Assembly: GCA_963794745.1 (NCBI GenBank)
Contig: CAWCEZ010000010.1
Location: forward strand, 372,001 to 436,000
DNA from: Fen-671 sp963794745
Lineage (GTDB): Bacteria; Actinomycetota; Acidimicrobiia; Acidimicrobiales; Palsa-688
DNA length: 64,000 bases
Reading direction: 5' to 3'
In this document: in pieces, positions 26,635 to 36,859 of the stretch
Layout: each line of letters starts with the position of its first letter
Position numbering within the stretch: the stretch's first letter is position 1
The notes under the pieces: generated by a model
What the model saw: only the letters and a program-made list of their open reading frames with translations
What the model was told of the DNA's origin: nothing
Databases searched by the model: none
Translations under genes and position numbers: made by a program

Positions 26635-27867
26635 ATGTTCAGTGGTTCCAACCTGCCACGAGTGGGCACGTACAACATCAACGTCGTGCTTAGCTCAGTC
26701 CAAGCCGCCGACGGGATCAGTCGCGTCGAGATCGCCCAGCAGACGGGGTTGACCGCTCAGACAGTGTCGGTAATAGTGCGCCGCCTCATCGAGCAGGGTA
26801 TAGTCATCGAAAGCGGCTCTCTGGCCTCGACCGGCGGCAAGCCGAGGACGACACTTCGTATCAACCCGACCGCCGCGTATGCCATCGGCATCCACTTCGA
26901 CCCGATCGAGGTGTCGGTCGTGGTCGTGGACATGAAGGGCCAGCAATTGGTCCATTCGCGCCATGCCATCTCACCTCGCCTCGAACCCGAAGCCCTGATC
27001 GCCGAGGCGGCCGAGGTCGCCCGCAAGCACCTCGCTGATCTCGGCATAGCTGATGACCGGGTCCTGGGAGTCGGAGCTGCGTGCCCAGGGCCGATTGACC
27101 AAAGCCAAGGGCTTGTCATATCACCACAGCGGCGGGACCGCTGGACGGAGGTGCCTATCAAACGGCTCCTCAAGCATTATATCGGGTACGACGTCATAAT
27201 CGATAATGACGCCAATGCCGCCGCCATCGGTGAACGTTGGTCAGGCCATGGGCGCACTGCTTCAGACTTTGCGTTTTTGTACATGGGCACCGGCATCGGT
27301 GGGGCGATGTTCCTGTCCAAGCACATATACCGGGGCATCTCGCGCAACGCCGGCGAGTTTGGCCACATCGTCGTCGAGCCGAGCGGCCCCCCCTGTTATT
27401 GCGGTAATCGCGGCTGCCTCGAGGCGATGTGCAGCCCGGCTGCAATCGTGAGAAACGTCCGTGCTGAGCTGGCTATGGGCCGCGACAGCAAGCTTGCCAT
27501 CCTTTATGAGAAGGACCCCGAACTAGTAGACCACACTGTTATTTGCCTCGCCGCGGTCGAGGAAGACCCTCTAGCCCGACGGGTCATCGACCAAGTTGCA
27601 GAGTACCTCGGTAATTGCGCGGTGACTATTGCTAACGCCCTCGATGTCGAATTACTGATAATCGGGGGCAAAAGTGTCACGTATGTTGCCGATATCTACA
27701 AAGACAAAGTCACCGAGTTCGTGCAGTCTCGCCCCCTCGCGCGCAAAACGCACACGATGAGAGTGGCCATTTCGGACATGGCCAACGAAGGTGCCGCCCT
27801 GGGCGCCGCCTCGCTGGTCCTCCACGCCGCCTACGCGCCCAACACCGCCGACCTCGTCAGCGTGTAG
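26635..27867 (+). CDS. ROK-family transcriptional regulator
   Basis: 410-residue sugar-responsive repressor of the NagC/Mlc/XylR type. N-terminal winged helix (about 20-80): ISRVEIAQQTGLTAQTVSVIV is the helix-turn-helix, followed by GKPRTTLRINPTAAYAIGIH joining to the ROK domain. VGAACPGPIDQSQG, DNDANAAAIGE, MGTGIGGAMFL and GEFGHIVVEPSGPPCYCGNRGCLEA (zinc Cys cluster) are all present, so inducer sugar binding is intact. It is divergent from the sugar ABC/GH38/kinase operon, its likely target, and both promoters hold matching inverted repeats. ATG 26635 is assigned since the DNA-binding domain starts within 20 residues. Confidence 0.92.
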   Translation: MFSGSNLPRVGTYNINVVLSSVQAADGISRVEIAQQTGLTAQTVSVIVRRLIEQGIVIESGSLASTGGKPRTTLRINPTAAYAIGIHFDPIEVSVVVVDMKGQQLVHSRHAISPRLEPEALIAEAAEVARKHLADLGIADDRVLGVGAACPGPIDQSQGLVISPQRRDRWTEVPIKRLLKHYIGYDVIIDNDANAAAIGERWSGHGRTASDFAFLYMGTGIGGAMFLSKHIYRGISRNAGEFGHIVVEPSGPPCYCGNRGCLEAMCSPAAIVRNVRAELAMGRDSKLAILYEKDPELVDHTVICLAAVEEDPLARRVIDQVAEYLGNCAVTIANALDVELLIIGGKSVTYVADIYKDKVTEFVQSRPLARKTHTMRVAISDMANEGAALGAASLVLHAAYAPNTADLVSV

Positions 27868-27873
27868 GGACTG

Positions 27874-29547
27874 CTACCCAGGCTCCTGCACGGACCCGGC
27901 AGTGCAGGACTTTTTGGCGGTGGTGCGCACTCCGCGCTGGTCGGTCGAAGGGCACAAGTCGACTGGGCCGCGGTAAAGGGTCACCTTCGTCGTGTAGGGG
28001 ACTGCGTCGATCGCCGGGTTACCTTTCAGCGGCAGGATTGTCTTGGTCGGACCACCGTGATAGGCCAAAGAGCTGAGCCGGTTTGCACCGTGGCTGACGT
28101 CACCCCGAGCACCCGCTAGGCAGGTCCCATCGCTGCCGACGTTATAGCCTTCGTCCTCCCAAGTACCCCCCAGTCGGAGGCAGGGGCCGTTGAAGATATC
28201 CGCGACGACCCAGGTGGTGCTGCGTGTGCCCGTGCTGATGACACCACCGCCTCGGGCGCCGTTGTCGGCATAGATGTTGTTGGCAGAGTTGGCCGAGAAC
28301 GTCGACGCTGACACCACGGCCGTTCCCGCACCACGGAAATCGGCGTTGTCGATCGCACCGCCGTGCACGTCTGCGATATTGCCCGAAAAAGTCGAGGTCG
28401 ACACGATCAGCGTCCCCCGGCTCGTGGCAACGTTGTCGGCGTTGTCGATGGCACCCCCGTCGCCGATTGTCTTGTTGCCCGAAAACGTCGAGCCCGAAAC
28501 GGTGAGGGTACCCGTGCCGCCCCAGTCGGCGTTGTCGATGGCGCCGGCGTCGGCGAGAGCCGAAACGTTACCCGAGAAGGTGGAGGCGGAAACGCTGAGG
28601 GTACCCGTGGCGTTGTCGGCGTTGTCGATGGCCCCCGCGCGACCGGCGACGTTACCGGAAAACGTCGAGCCCGATACCACGAGCCTGCCGTTGCCGCGCG
28701 TGTCACCGTTGTCGATGGCGCCGCCGTCGCCATTAATTGCGCTATTGCCCGAAAACGTAGAGCCCGAAACGATCACGGTCCCATGACCGGATACATCTGC
28801 ATTGGCAATAGCCCCACCATCGTCGTTTTCGGCATAATTGCCAGTAAACGTAGAACGAGAGACGATGAGGGTGCCCGAACCGGTTATGTCAGCGTTATCA
28901 ATGGCTCCTCCACTGGCCGAGGCGTAGTCGTACAGGAACGCCGAGCGCGACACTGTGACGGTGCCCCCGTGAATGTTCTCGATGGCGCCACCAAGGCCGA
29001 CGCCAGCCGTGTCGTCGGCATCCTCGATTGTGACGCCCTCGATGTCGACATGCAGTCCCCGCCCGATGGTGAGCACAGGGCCGTTGCAAGCCGCGGTCTC
29101 GCACCTCGGCCGCTGTCCCTTGTTGCCGTTTAGAACGGGCTGGTCAACGCCCCGGGCGGGCTCGATCTTGATTGGCGCCGAAGCCGTCGTACGCTCGGTG
29201 CGGACAGTCCAATTACCCACGTAGTCCCCGGCGCGAGCGGACGTCGCGAGCTCAACAGTGCCACCTGCTGCGACCTTGGAGAGGGCCTCGCTAAGCGTGC
29301 ATTGCTTGGAAGCGGTACCGGTCTCAGGGCAACTGGTAGGAGCCTTGGCCTGTCCCTTCGCGTAGGCGTACCAGGTCGTGGGAGAAGCCGACGCGGTGCC
29401 GGTCCCCCCGACCAGGTCGACGGGCCCGCCGCCGGCGAGCAGGGCGACGCTGGCAGCAACCGTGCTCCATCGCCATGCCCTGGCACCAAAGCGCCTCAGG
29501 AGCGGTCGGTGCGTGGCTCGCCGTCTCGACGACTTAGAGGGCTCCAC
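27874..29547 (-). CDS. Secreted beta-helix protein with Pmp-like repeats
   Basis: 558-residue secreted protein. GTG 29547 (AAGGGAGCAGG upstream) gives a basic start and signal peptide (WSTVAASVALLAGGGPVDLVGGTGTASA). CTLSEALSKVAAGGTVELA is the usual opening of right-handed beta-helix proteins. At least nine repeats of about 26 residues follow, GGAIDNAD...G.L.VS.STFSGN, the type found in polymorphic outer-membrane proteins of chlamydiae and in many secreted bacterial proteins. No autotransporter barrel, as expected in a Gram-positive lineage; no sorting motif is seen. Role could be adhesion or polysaccharide binding. It lies downstream of the GH2 gene on the same strand. Confidence 0.8.
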   Translation of the reverse strand: MEPSKSSRRRATHRPLLRRFGARAWRWSTVAASVALLAGGGPVDLVGGTGTASASPTTWYAYAKGQAKAPTSCPETGTASKQCTLSEALSKVAAGGTVELATSARAGDYVGNWTVRTERTTASAPIKIEPARGVDQPVLNGNKGQRPRCETAACNGPVLTIGRGLHVDIEGVTIEDADDTAGVGLGGAIENIHGGTVTVSRSAFLYDYASASGGAIDNADITGSGTLIVSRSTFTGNYAENDDGGAIANADVSGHGTVIVSGSTFSGNSAINGDGGAIDNGDTRGNGRLVVSGSTFSGNVAGRAGAIDNADNATGTLSVSASTFSGNVSALADAGAIDNADWGGTGTLTVSGSTFSGNKTIGDGGAIDNADNVATSRGTLIVSTSTFSGNIADVHGGAIDNADFRGAGTAVVSASTFSANSANNIYADNGARGGGVISTGTRSTTWVVADIFNGPCLRLGGTWEDEGYNVGSDGTCLAGARGDVSHGANRLSSLAYHGGPTKTILPLKGNPAIDAVPYTTKVTLYRGPVDLCPSTDQRGVRTTAKKSCTAGSVQEPG

Positions 29548-29575
29548 TACCCTGCTCCCTTCATAGCTGCCGTGC

Positions 29576-31455
29576 TTACTGTAGATCACCTTCTGATTGG
29601 GTGGTGCCGTCCCGGACACGCCGCCGTGAGATCTCCAGTTCTTCGTGCGGGACCGCTTTGGAGACGCGGCTAAAAATCCCTCGCAGCTCGGCCAGAGGCA
29701 ATTTCGGGCGCCGCTGCTCGTCGAGTAGGCCGTTACGCTCTTGGCCGGTATCTGTTAGCTGGGTGTAGCAGAAACCACTGATCTGGTCGTTGTCACATAT
29801 CGCATCAACCAGGTCCCTGAGCTGCTCGGCGAACTGCGTTGGGGAGTTGACTGTCGCGTAACCGAACCACTCCTCGTCGCGGGCTGGTGCATAGCTGAGG
29901 CCGCCGAACTCACTCAGTACGACCGGTTGGCCACGGTCTTCGTCGAAGCGAGGTAGCAGCACTCTTCGGCCCAACGGCGCCCGTTGAGCGACCGGGCTAG
30001 TTGTTCATGGTCCCCATAGCGTTCTCGCAAGCCAGAACCCGTCGGAGAGTAGTCATGAATGGTCCAGATATCGCTCTTCACGTGCTCCCAGCCATCGTTT
30101 GAGACAACAGGCCGAGCCGGGTCGACCGCCTTTGTGAGGTGGTACAGCGACAGCGCAAAGTTCGCCTCATCCGCACGCGCCTCGATGTTGTCGACGCTCC
30201 AGCTCTCGTTAAGGGGCACCCATGCAATGATCGAGGGATGGCTGCGATCGCGCTCCAGGACCTCGAGCCATTCCTTGGTCACGCGCTCTACCACCCGGTT
30301 CGAGTAGACATATGCGCTCGGCATTTCTGACCAGACGACGATGCCCAGTCGGTCAGCCCAATAAAGGAACCGCGGGTCTTCGATTTTTTGGTGGAGCCTT
30401 ACCCCGTTGAAACCAAGCTCCTTGACCAGTTCCACTTCCCTGCGAAGCGCCGCAGGCGATGGTGCTGCTAAATGTGAGCCGGGCCAGAAACCTTGTTCCA
30501 GAGCAAGGCGAAGGTAAAAAGGGCTCCCGTTCAGGACGAACTTGCCATCGGCAACTTCCACGCTGCGCAGGCCGAAATAGCACTGGACAGAATCGACCTC
30601 GGTGCCGTCATCGCCGACAAGGTGGACCTCGGCATCGATGAGGTTCGGCTCGCTAGGGGACCACCACAGGCCCTCCATTTCGCGCAGGCCCGGGACGGCG
30701 CTGAACGCAATGTCCAAGTGGCTGCTCGGTTCGTGAAGGCGAAAAGAGTGTTCAGCTAAAAGCCGTCCCCTTTGGGACAGTCGCACCCGGAGGGTCACAA
30801 GGCCCTTCGGCGCGCGGCTGAGCCCGATGTCGAGCCCCACCCTGGCGCGGCGGGGATCCGGCTGCCAATGGGTGGAGACGATGTGCATGTCCGGCACGAC
30901 CTCGAGCCAGACCGGCTGCCAGATGCCACTGGTCCTGTCGTACCAGATCCCCTGGGGTTGCTTGGCCCAGGTTTGTTTGCCGCGCGGCTGCGTGAGGTCC
31001 TGTGGTGCGTCTTGGGCTCTTACGACGATGACCAGCCCCGGTGCCGCTTTCGCGAGCCCGGTCACGTCGCAGCTAAAGGGCGTGTGACCTCCTTCGTGGC
31101 TGGCCACGTGCTGGCCGTTTACCCAGACAGTCGCTTTATAATCCACGGCACCAAAGCGCAGGATGAGCCGATTGGTGCCGAGGTCGTTCGGTACACCGGC
31201 AGCGCGGCGGTACCAAAGGACCTCATGGAACCCGGGGTCGCCGATCCCCGAAGCACTCGACTCCGGTGGGAAGGGGACACGGATCCGCTGCGTAAATGCT
31301 TCGTGCCCAGGACGGTACCAGCCCTCGTCCTCGCCACGCTCCTCGTCGTCGTAGGCGAAGTCCCAAAGCCCGTTTAGATCCGTCCAGTCGTCGCGGACCA
31401 TCTGGGGGCGAGGGTAATCGCCTTCGGCCGAGGCGCCGGGACCTTTAGAAGTCAT
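29576..31455 (-). CDS. GH2 glycoside hydrolase, frameshifted
   Basis: Beta-galactosidase/beta-glucuronidase-type enzyme of about 625 residues. Order: sugar-binding jelly roll (GLWDFAYDDEERG...VDYKATVWVNGQHVASHEGGHTPF), Ig-like domain, then barrel (LNGSPFYLRLALEQGFWPGSHL, ELGFNGVRLHQKIEDPRFLYWADRLG). Asn416-Glu417 in WVPLNESW is the acid/base; the nucleophile Glu is in VVLSEFGGL, which lies after a frame change at about 29955. FCYTQLTDTGQERNGLL follows, as in the family. No signal peptide. It ends a minus-strand run with parvulin, GH38 and aldo-keto reductase genes, so it probably works on the same glycan. Exact sugar specificity is not clear. Confidence 0.87.
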
Positions 31456-31475
31456 GTCGTCATCGTCGCATTCCC

Positions 31476-32313
31476 TCAGTGACGGTGGGACGTGCCCGGT
31501 AAACCAGGGGCAAGGACGTCCAAGCCGCCGTCCGGGACCGTTATCTCGTCGGCCACTCGGCTCTGCCACCACTCCCGCCAGGCAGCCTGACGGCGATCGG
31601 AGGCTAGTTCGCTGAGAATTTCACCCTTGCACTCGTCGAACGGGCGGACTCGTTCGGGCTCGACGGCATACACGGCGAGCACATGCCAACCGAAGTGGCT
31701 CTCAACCGGACCGTAGGCCCGACCGGGCTCGGCTGAGAAAATCGCTTCCTCCAGCGCACCGGCGAGCTGACCGCGCTCGACCCAGCCGAGGTCCCCGCCG
31801 CGGGTACGCGTCCCGGCGTCGAGGGACTGGAGCGCGAGGTCGGCCAGCCCGCCGGCCTGCAGTGGCCTCTCCATACACCTGTTGGGCGACGTGCTGGTCA
31901 CTGAGGAGGACATGGCGCACACGACGTCGCTCGGCCACCCGGTAGCGGTAGTTGTTGGCCAGATAGCACGAAAGGGCCTCCTCTTCGGTCGGTGGGCTGA
32001 CGCAGAGCTCACCGACCGTCTGGAGACAGTCGACCCAATCGTCGGGGGAGCCGGGCCGGGTGACGCCGAGTCGCCCCGCCTCCAGAGCCACCAACTGGTC
32101 CAACAGGAGGGTACGCGTGCCCCAGGAACGAACAGCCTTAGCCCTGGCTGCTCCCGCCCCGGCGGCGGTCTCGTCGGGGACCGGGAGGATGCCGAGGCGC
32201 AAGCCCACCGGGGAGGCCGCGAGGTGCGCCATGTGTGCGGCGAGTGCTGCAGCCGGCACGGTGTTCCCTCCGACCCACCCCAGCACCACCGCTTCAGCCG
32301 GATCCTCAGCCAC
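31476..32313 (-). CDS. Parvulin-type (PpiC) peptidyl-prolyl isomerase, frameshifted
   Basis: Small protein with a C-terminal rotamase domain: RRVRHVLLSDQHVAQQVYG, then RGGDLGWVERGQLAGALEEAIF and GPVESHFGWHVLAVYAVEP, the typical parvulin core. The N-terminal 120 residues are helical and resemble the front of SurA/NifM-like chaperones. No signal peptide or lipobox is visible, so it is probably cytoplasmic, unlike PrsA. GTG 32313 lies inside the last codons of the GH38 gene (8-base overlap), so translation is coupled. The frame changes at about 31860 in a G/C-rich run. A parvulin locked between two large glycosidase genes suggests a dedicated folding helper, but that is inference. Confidence 0.78.
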
Positions 32314-35300
32314 GATGCCCGGCGACCAAGGAACTCGCTTGGCGCTGGTTGTCGCCCAAGCGAAGCGAGACGGCTGGGGAATACCAGACCCTCCCGAAGT
32401 AAGTGACCTTGAACAACGCCCACGACACGAGCCCGCCTTGCCTCGGGCCGCGCACCGGCACCTCGACCCGGGACCGCCCCCCGGGAGCGAGATGTACCCC
32501 CTGGGCCCAGGAGCCGGTCAACGGCCATGTCTCGAACGGGGAGAGCAATTGCACCTCAGCCCTCAGCTCTCCGGCGGTGCAGTTGGTAAGACGAAGCCCA
32601 ATTGTTGCACTGGCCCCCGGCGCTACGACGATCTCGTCGGTTTCGAGTTCAGCCTCGAGCTCAGCTCCTACCTGGCCGGCAGGGTGCTCGAAAGGAGCCG
32701 GGAGGAACATGAGCCGCGAGTTGCCGGCTCCCTGGTCGCTGTTAAGCTCGCCAGCTTCTGCCAGCGCGCCCAACACGTCCACTGTGACGACATCCTCCTG
32801 CACCTGACCACTGCTATCGCTCGCTCTCACGGACAGGAAGCGGCGGCCGGGACGGCAGTCTTGCGGCGTACGGAACTGCACCGGCACGCGTAGGAATGCT
32901 CCGGCGGCCAAGGAGAACAGCCTGCTCGGGGGGTCGACCTCCCAGCCTTTAGGGCCGATGACCTCCAGCTGCCCGGAGCACGCGCCCTGGGCCGCGCCCG
33001 ACGCAACCTGAGCGATGAAGTCGCCTCCGTTACCGGCGCGGACCACAAGCGAGGTGGCCAGCGCGTGGACGGCTAAGGCTTGGTTGCCCATAGGGGCGGC
33101 GCCTTTATTGTGAAGCCAGTAGCGGCTGAACACGGGTTGGGCGGGTTCAGTCTCCAAAGGCTCGGGGGACGCCAGCGTGTCGACTTCCACTCCGGCCACG
33201 CGGGGAACGCTGAGTCGGACGGTAGCCAGTTGCCCGGGGTGCAGGGGCACCGCGACACTGCGAGCCGGGGGTTCCCCCTTGACGAAAGCCAAGTCCTCGC
33301 CCTGCCCCTCCTCCAGGAGGTTGACAAGGCGCGCCTGTGTTATCCCGAAACGGCTCTCAAGGGTTACGTCAGTGCCGTGGCCCTCGGCCTCGTACAGGCG
33401 AACGGTGAGTTCGGCTCCCGCGCCGGGCTCGCTGTCGGCGGGGCCGTGCGCGCTTGAGGCCAGGTGGTTGCCGGCAGGCTTCACCGCCCCGACGACTGCC
33501 CGGCCAGGTCCTTCTGCCTGACGAACGCCTAGCAGGCGGGCGCTAGAGGGCAACACCCCGGGATGTGGGTCGGCGAGTGTCCCTATCAGTGGCCGGTTGT
33601 AGGCCTGCGCTTCGGCCACGCAGCCGGCGTCGCGCCAATCGCCCGGGCCCACCACGAGGGCGTGGTCGAACACATGGCTCCAGTGCTCTAGCTCGAATGC
33701 AGACCCGTCGGGCGCCGAGCGGCGCGGGGGGTCGATCCATACCCCCGACGGCCAGCCGGTACAGGCGCGCAGCAGCGACGTGTAAAGGGCCCCCGATGAG
33801 TCGACGGCAAAACTGGGTGTCCCCTTGTTGATGACCGCCGCCGTCCAGCCATGTACGTCCTCTGGCCGGGGGACAAGTGAAGACGGCTGTGCGACGTTTA
33901 TGCGCCCGCTCACTATCTCAGTCGCCAGGGCGGAGGCAGCCTCCGCGGTCTTGGTCTCATCGCTCGCGGCCAGCACCAGGACGGGCAGCGCGCGAGCGTC
34001 ACGCAGGTCAGCATTTGGCTGCCAACGCTGGGCCAAGGGGAGCCCCGGTGGGACAAGGACACGCGCCCAGCCCTGGCTCGCCAGTTGCTTGTCGAGCTCG
34101 GCCTTGTAAGGGCGCCCGGCATCTTGCAAGACCTCAGCTACAAACGAGTTTTCCGCCGGGCCCCCGATCGCGATGCGAAAATCGGGCAAGTTGGAATCGC
34201 CTTCGAGCCCTCCGTAGCGGTTGCGCTGCGCCTCCGAACAAGTAGCAGTTACTCCTTTTTGGATAAGTGCCACCACCAGTTCGCGAGCCCAGGGCTCGGC
34301 GCCCATGCCTGGCGGCGTAACGATCTCCGCTACCCCTACAGCGCGGCGGTGATAGGCCGCGCCTGCCTCAGAGGCCTCAACTACCAGAGTGGTGGAAAGA
34401 CCGAACCACTCCGCCGCGGGGTTGTCCAATGTCCACGGCGCTTCAGAGGAGTCGGCGCCGAGCAAGGCAAAACCGCGAGCGACCACGGCATCCCCGACTG
34501 CCGAAACGGGCGTGGCCCCAGCCAAGACCGTAGGGATCCTCAAACGAAGTAACCGGTCCTTGGCCGCCCACCCGTGGATCTCCGTTCGCAGTTCGGCACG
34601 GCGGATCCCCTGCCACAGCGTCACTATCTGGCGGTAGTCAAAAGCGTCCTCGACAGCACCTCCTTCGGCCAGCACCATACGCCCCTCGACGACTAAACGC
34701 TCTCCGAGGGAGGACGTTTCGCGCCGCACTACCGCTTGGCCGGAGCGGGAGCGGGCCGGTTCGCCGAAGGGCAGCAGGTGCCAGGGCCCTTCGCCGAAGA
34801 CCGGGTGGTCTGGGTATTCGGGGTAGACGACTAGCTCGTTAGCAACCTCTCCCTTAGGGACGAGCTCGAAGCCAGTGGACCGTTCCGTTATGCGCACGAG
34901 CCCTCCACCGCGTGCCGGTTCGCTGGCGATCTCGAAGTACTCATTGGCGATCTGCGTCCCCGGTGCTGCCACCCAACCGCTGCCGCTCGGCGCGACGGCC
35001 GGACGGCGCAGGCCGAAACTTCGGTACCCGATCCCCGGGACGTCAGCCGCCACGAAACGGAGCCGCACGGTCTCGGGGCGGTCAGCGTCCTCGACGAGGA
35101 CCGGCAGTGCCTGCCCTGAACTGCCGATAACCTCTAGGGCGTGCCCTGCCGGCGAGGCGGGCACCTCTATGCAAACGAGGTCGGAACGGTCTTCGCCTGT
35201 CGTGTTGGTGACGACTACGGCGGTGCCCTCACCACTCGTGTCAATTGCAGCAACCAGTTGTTGGCGGCAATGCTCCTCGACCTGGTCAGCTAGTTCGAGG

Positions 35301-36856
35301 GCTTCGCGCCAACCAGCAAGCAGGTCCAAGTACACCTGGTCCGACTCAGAGCCGGTGATCCCGTCGTGGTGGGCACCGAAGACCAGTTGACGCCAGGCCT
35401 TGTCGAGGGCCCGGTGCGGGACCGCTGCGCCCAGGACCTGAGCCAGAGCGGCCATCGTCTCGGCGTCAGCGAGCTTGCACTCGGCTGACCGTTGTGCCTG
35501 CTTTGTGTCGATGAAAGAAACGTCCTTGCCTGTGTAAATGGGGTTCATGTCCCGGCTTTGAGGGGAAGCCTTCACACCCCGTCGTGAAAGTTCTTCGCGG
35601 ACCGCAGCAAAGAACTCGCGGGGCAAGCCGACCTCGAAGCGGGGCCACGCGTAGCGTGCACCCCAGGTCTCAGCGATATCAGAGATGAAGCGGCTGGGCG
35701 GGGTGTAGTCGGTACCGACTGGCAACAAAGTCACATGGGTAGCGGCCACTTCTGCCAAGTCGGAGAAGAGCTCGTAAGCCCTCCACATGGAGCCTTCCAG
35801 CGAAATTGCCTGCTCGAGCTCCCAGCCCGACGAATAGTGGTTCGGCATGTAGCTGGTCAGAAGTCCACGCCCGTTGGGAGCCACCCATTCGAACTCGGAT
35901 GGGAACTGCATCCAGGAATTCGAACCGGTGTGGCGGTGCGGCCCCCACTGGTGGAACGGCCCGCGCGCCCAGGCCGACGAATCCAAGCCGCAATCGGCCA
36001 TGATGCCTGGGAACTGGGGGTCGTGCCCGAAGACGTCCAGTTGCCAGGCGCTGCGTGGGTCGGCACCCATCACGTCGCGCTGGAAGCCCATCCCGTAGAC
36101 CGCAGCGCGAATGCCGGTTTCCGCGCCCGTCAGGTTGGTGTTGGGCTCGTTGTACGTGCCGCCGACAATTTCCAGCCGCCCCGCCTCGACAAGAGCCTTC
36201 AATTCGGCGCGGCGGTCCGGGTAAAGATCCCAGAACGGTTTGAGGTAATCAACTTCCGCGAGCACAAACTTGTAGCGGGGGTCGACGCGCGCCCGTTGGA
36301 GGTGTGCCTCGACCAGGACGAGCCCCGTGTGCTGGAACGAGTCGCGCTTGTCCTGTGCCCAGAGCAGCTCGTCCCAACCGGATGTATAACCCGCCTGGGT
36401 GTTCCACCAAACCGGGTCATAGTGAAAATGGGCGACCATGAGCATGCGCCAGCCCGGCTCGCGCACGACCACGTCCGCCTCGGCCGCGGCACGTTCGGAG
36501 CCGGCTTCCGCCACGGCTCTAACCCTGATCACGCTCCCGGGGGATTGATCGGGGCCAACCAACATCGGCACTTCGACTACGACGCCTTCGGGCAGCGACG
36601 GCTGCGGGGTATATCTCCCGGCGCGGGCCAGCCCGCCATCGGTGCTGGGTGCCCAGGCGGGCCCACCGTCCTGGCCCGCCCGGGCCGGGTCCAAGAGGCC
36701 TCGCCAGGAAGCCGGCGCTACCAAGGTCGCTCCCTCGAGCTTGACCGTGACGGTCGTCCCCAGCGGCGCTCCCGCCACGACAACCCTGACCACCTGGGCC
36801 AGATCGTCGCCGCTCGGGACGAAGCAATAGGTAGATGAGACAGAGGTAACCCGCAA
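32306..36856 (-). CDS. Giant GH38 alpha-mannosidase-like protein
   Basis: 1516 residues, uninterrupted. An N-terminal beta domain (1-135) precedes the catalytic domain: MLMVAHFHYDPVWWNTQ holds zinc ligands His143/His145 and Asp147; Asp274 in WQLDVFGHDPQFPG is the expected nucleophile. AHHDGITGSESDQVYLDL matches the GH38 middle domain. Long C-terminal beta domains include two segments like NEW3/alpha-galactosidase-associated Ig folds (SLVVRAGNGGDFIAQVASG; ASATIGLRLTNCTAGELRAEVQLL). No signal peptide is visible. It is 1.5 times the length of the other GH38 in this window and only distantly similar. Start ATG 36856 is four bases after the aldo-keto reductase stop. Might act on N-glycan-like or complex mannosides. 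Confidence 0.87.
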   Translation of the reverse strand: MRVTSVSSTYCFVPSGDDLAQVVRVVVAGAPLGTTVTVKLEGATLVAPASWRGLLDPARAGQDGGPAWAPSTDGGLARAGRYTPQPSLPEGVVVEVPMLVGPDQSPGSVIRVRAVAEAGSERAAAEADVVVREPGWRMLMVAHFHYDPVWWNTQAGYTSGWDELLWAQDKRDSFQHTGLVLVEAHLQRARVDPRYKFVLAEVDYLKPFWDLYPDRRAELKALVEAGRLEIVGGTYNEPNTNLTGAETGIRAAVYGMGFQRDVMGADPRSAWQLDVFGHDPQFPGIMADCGLDSSAWARGPFHQWGPHRHTGSNSWMQFPSEFEWVAPNGRGLLTSYMPNHYSSGWELEQAISLEGSMWRAYELFSDLAEVAATHVTLLPVGTDYTPPSRFISDIAETWGARYAWPRFEVGLPREFFAAVREELSRRGVKASPQSRDMNPIYTGKDVSFIDTKQAQRSAECKLADAETMAALAQVLGAAVPHRALDKAWRQLVFGAHHDGITGSESDQVYLDLLAGWREALELADQVEEHCRQQLVAAIDTSGEGTAVVVTNTTGEDRSDLVCIEVPASPAGHALEVIGSSGQALPVLVEDADRPETVRLRFVAADVPGIGYRSFGLRRPAVAPSGSGWVAAPGTQIANEYFEIASEPARGGGLVRITERSTGFELVPKGEVANELVVYPEYPDHPVFGEGPWHLLPFGEPARSRSGQAVVRRETSSLGERLVVEGRMVLAEGGAVEDAFDYRQIVTLWQGIRRAELRTEIHGWAAKDRLLRLRIPTVLAGATPVSAVGDAVVARGFALLGADSSEAPWTLDNPAAEWFGLSTTLVVEASEAGAAYHRRAVGVAEIVTPPGMGAEPWARELVVALIQKGVTATCSEAQRNRYGGLEGDSNLPDFRIAIGGPAENSFVAEVLQDAGRPYKAELDKQLASQGWARVLVPPGLPLAQRWQPNADLRDARALPVLVLAASDETKTAEAASALATEIVSGRINVAQPSSLVPRPEDVHGWTAAVINKGTPSFAVDSSGALYTSLLRACTGWPSGVWIDPPRRSAPDGSAFELEHWSHVFDHALVVGPGDWRDAGCVAEAQAYNRPLIGTLADPHPGVLPSSARLLGVRQAEGPGRAVVGAVKPAGNHLASSAHGPADSEPGAGAELTVRLYEAEGHGTDVTLESRFGITQARLVNLLEEGQGEDLAFVKGEPPARSVAVPLHPGQLATVRLSVPRVAGVEVDTLASPEPLETEPAQPVFSRYWLHNKGAAPMGNQALAVHALATSLVVRAGNGGDFIAQVASGAAQGACSGQLEVIGPKGWEVDPPSRLFSLAAGAFLRVPVQFRTPQDCRPGRRFLSVRASDSSGQVQEDVVTVDVLGALAEAGELNSDQGAGNSRLMFLPAPFEHPAGQVGAELEAELETDEIVVAPGASATIGLRLTNCTAGELRAEVQLLSPFETWPLTGSWAQGVHLAPGGRSRVEVPVRGPRQGGLVSWALFKVTYFGRVWYSPAVSLRLGDNQRQASSLVAGHRG

Positions 36857-36859
36857 CTC

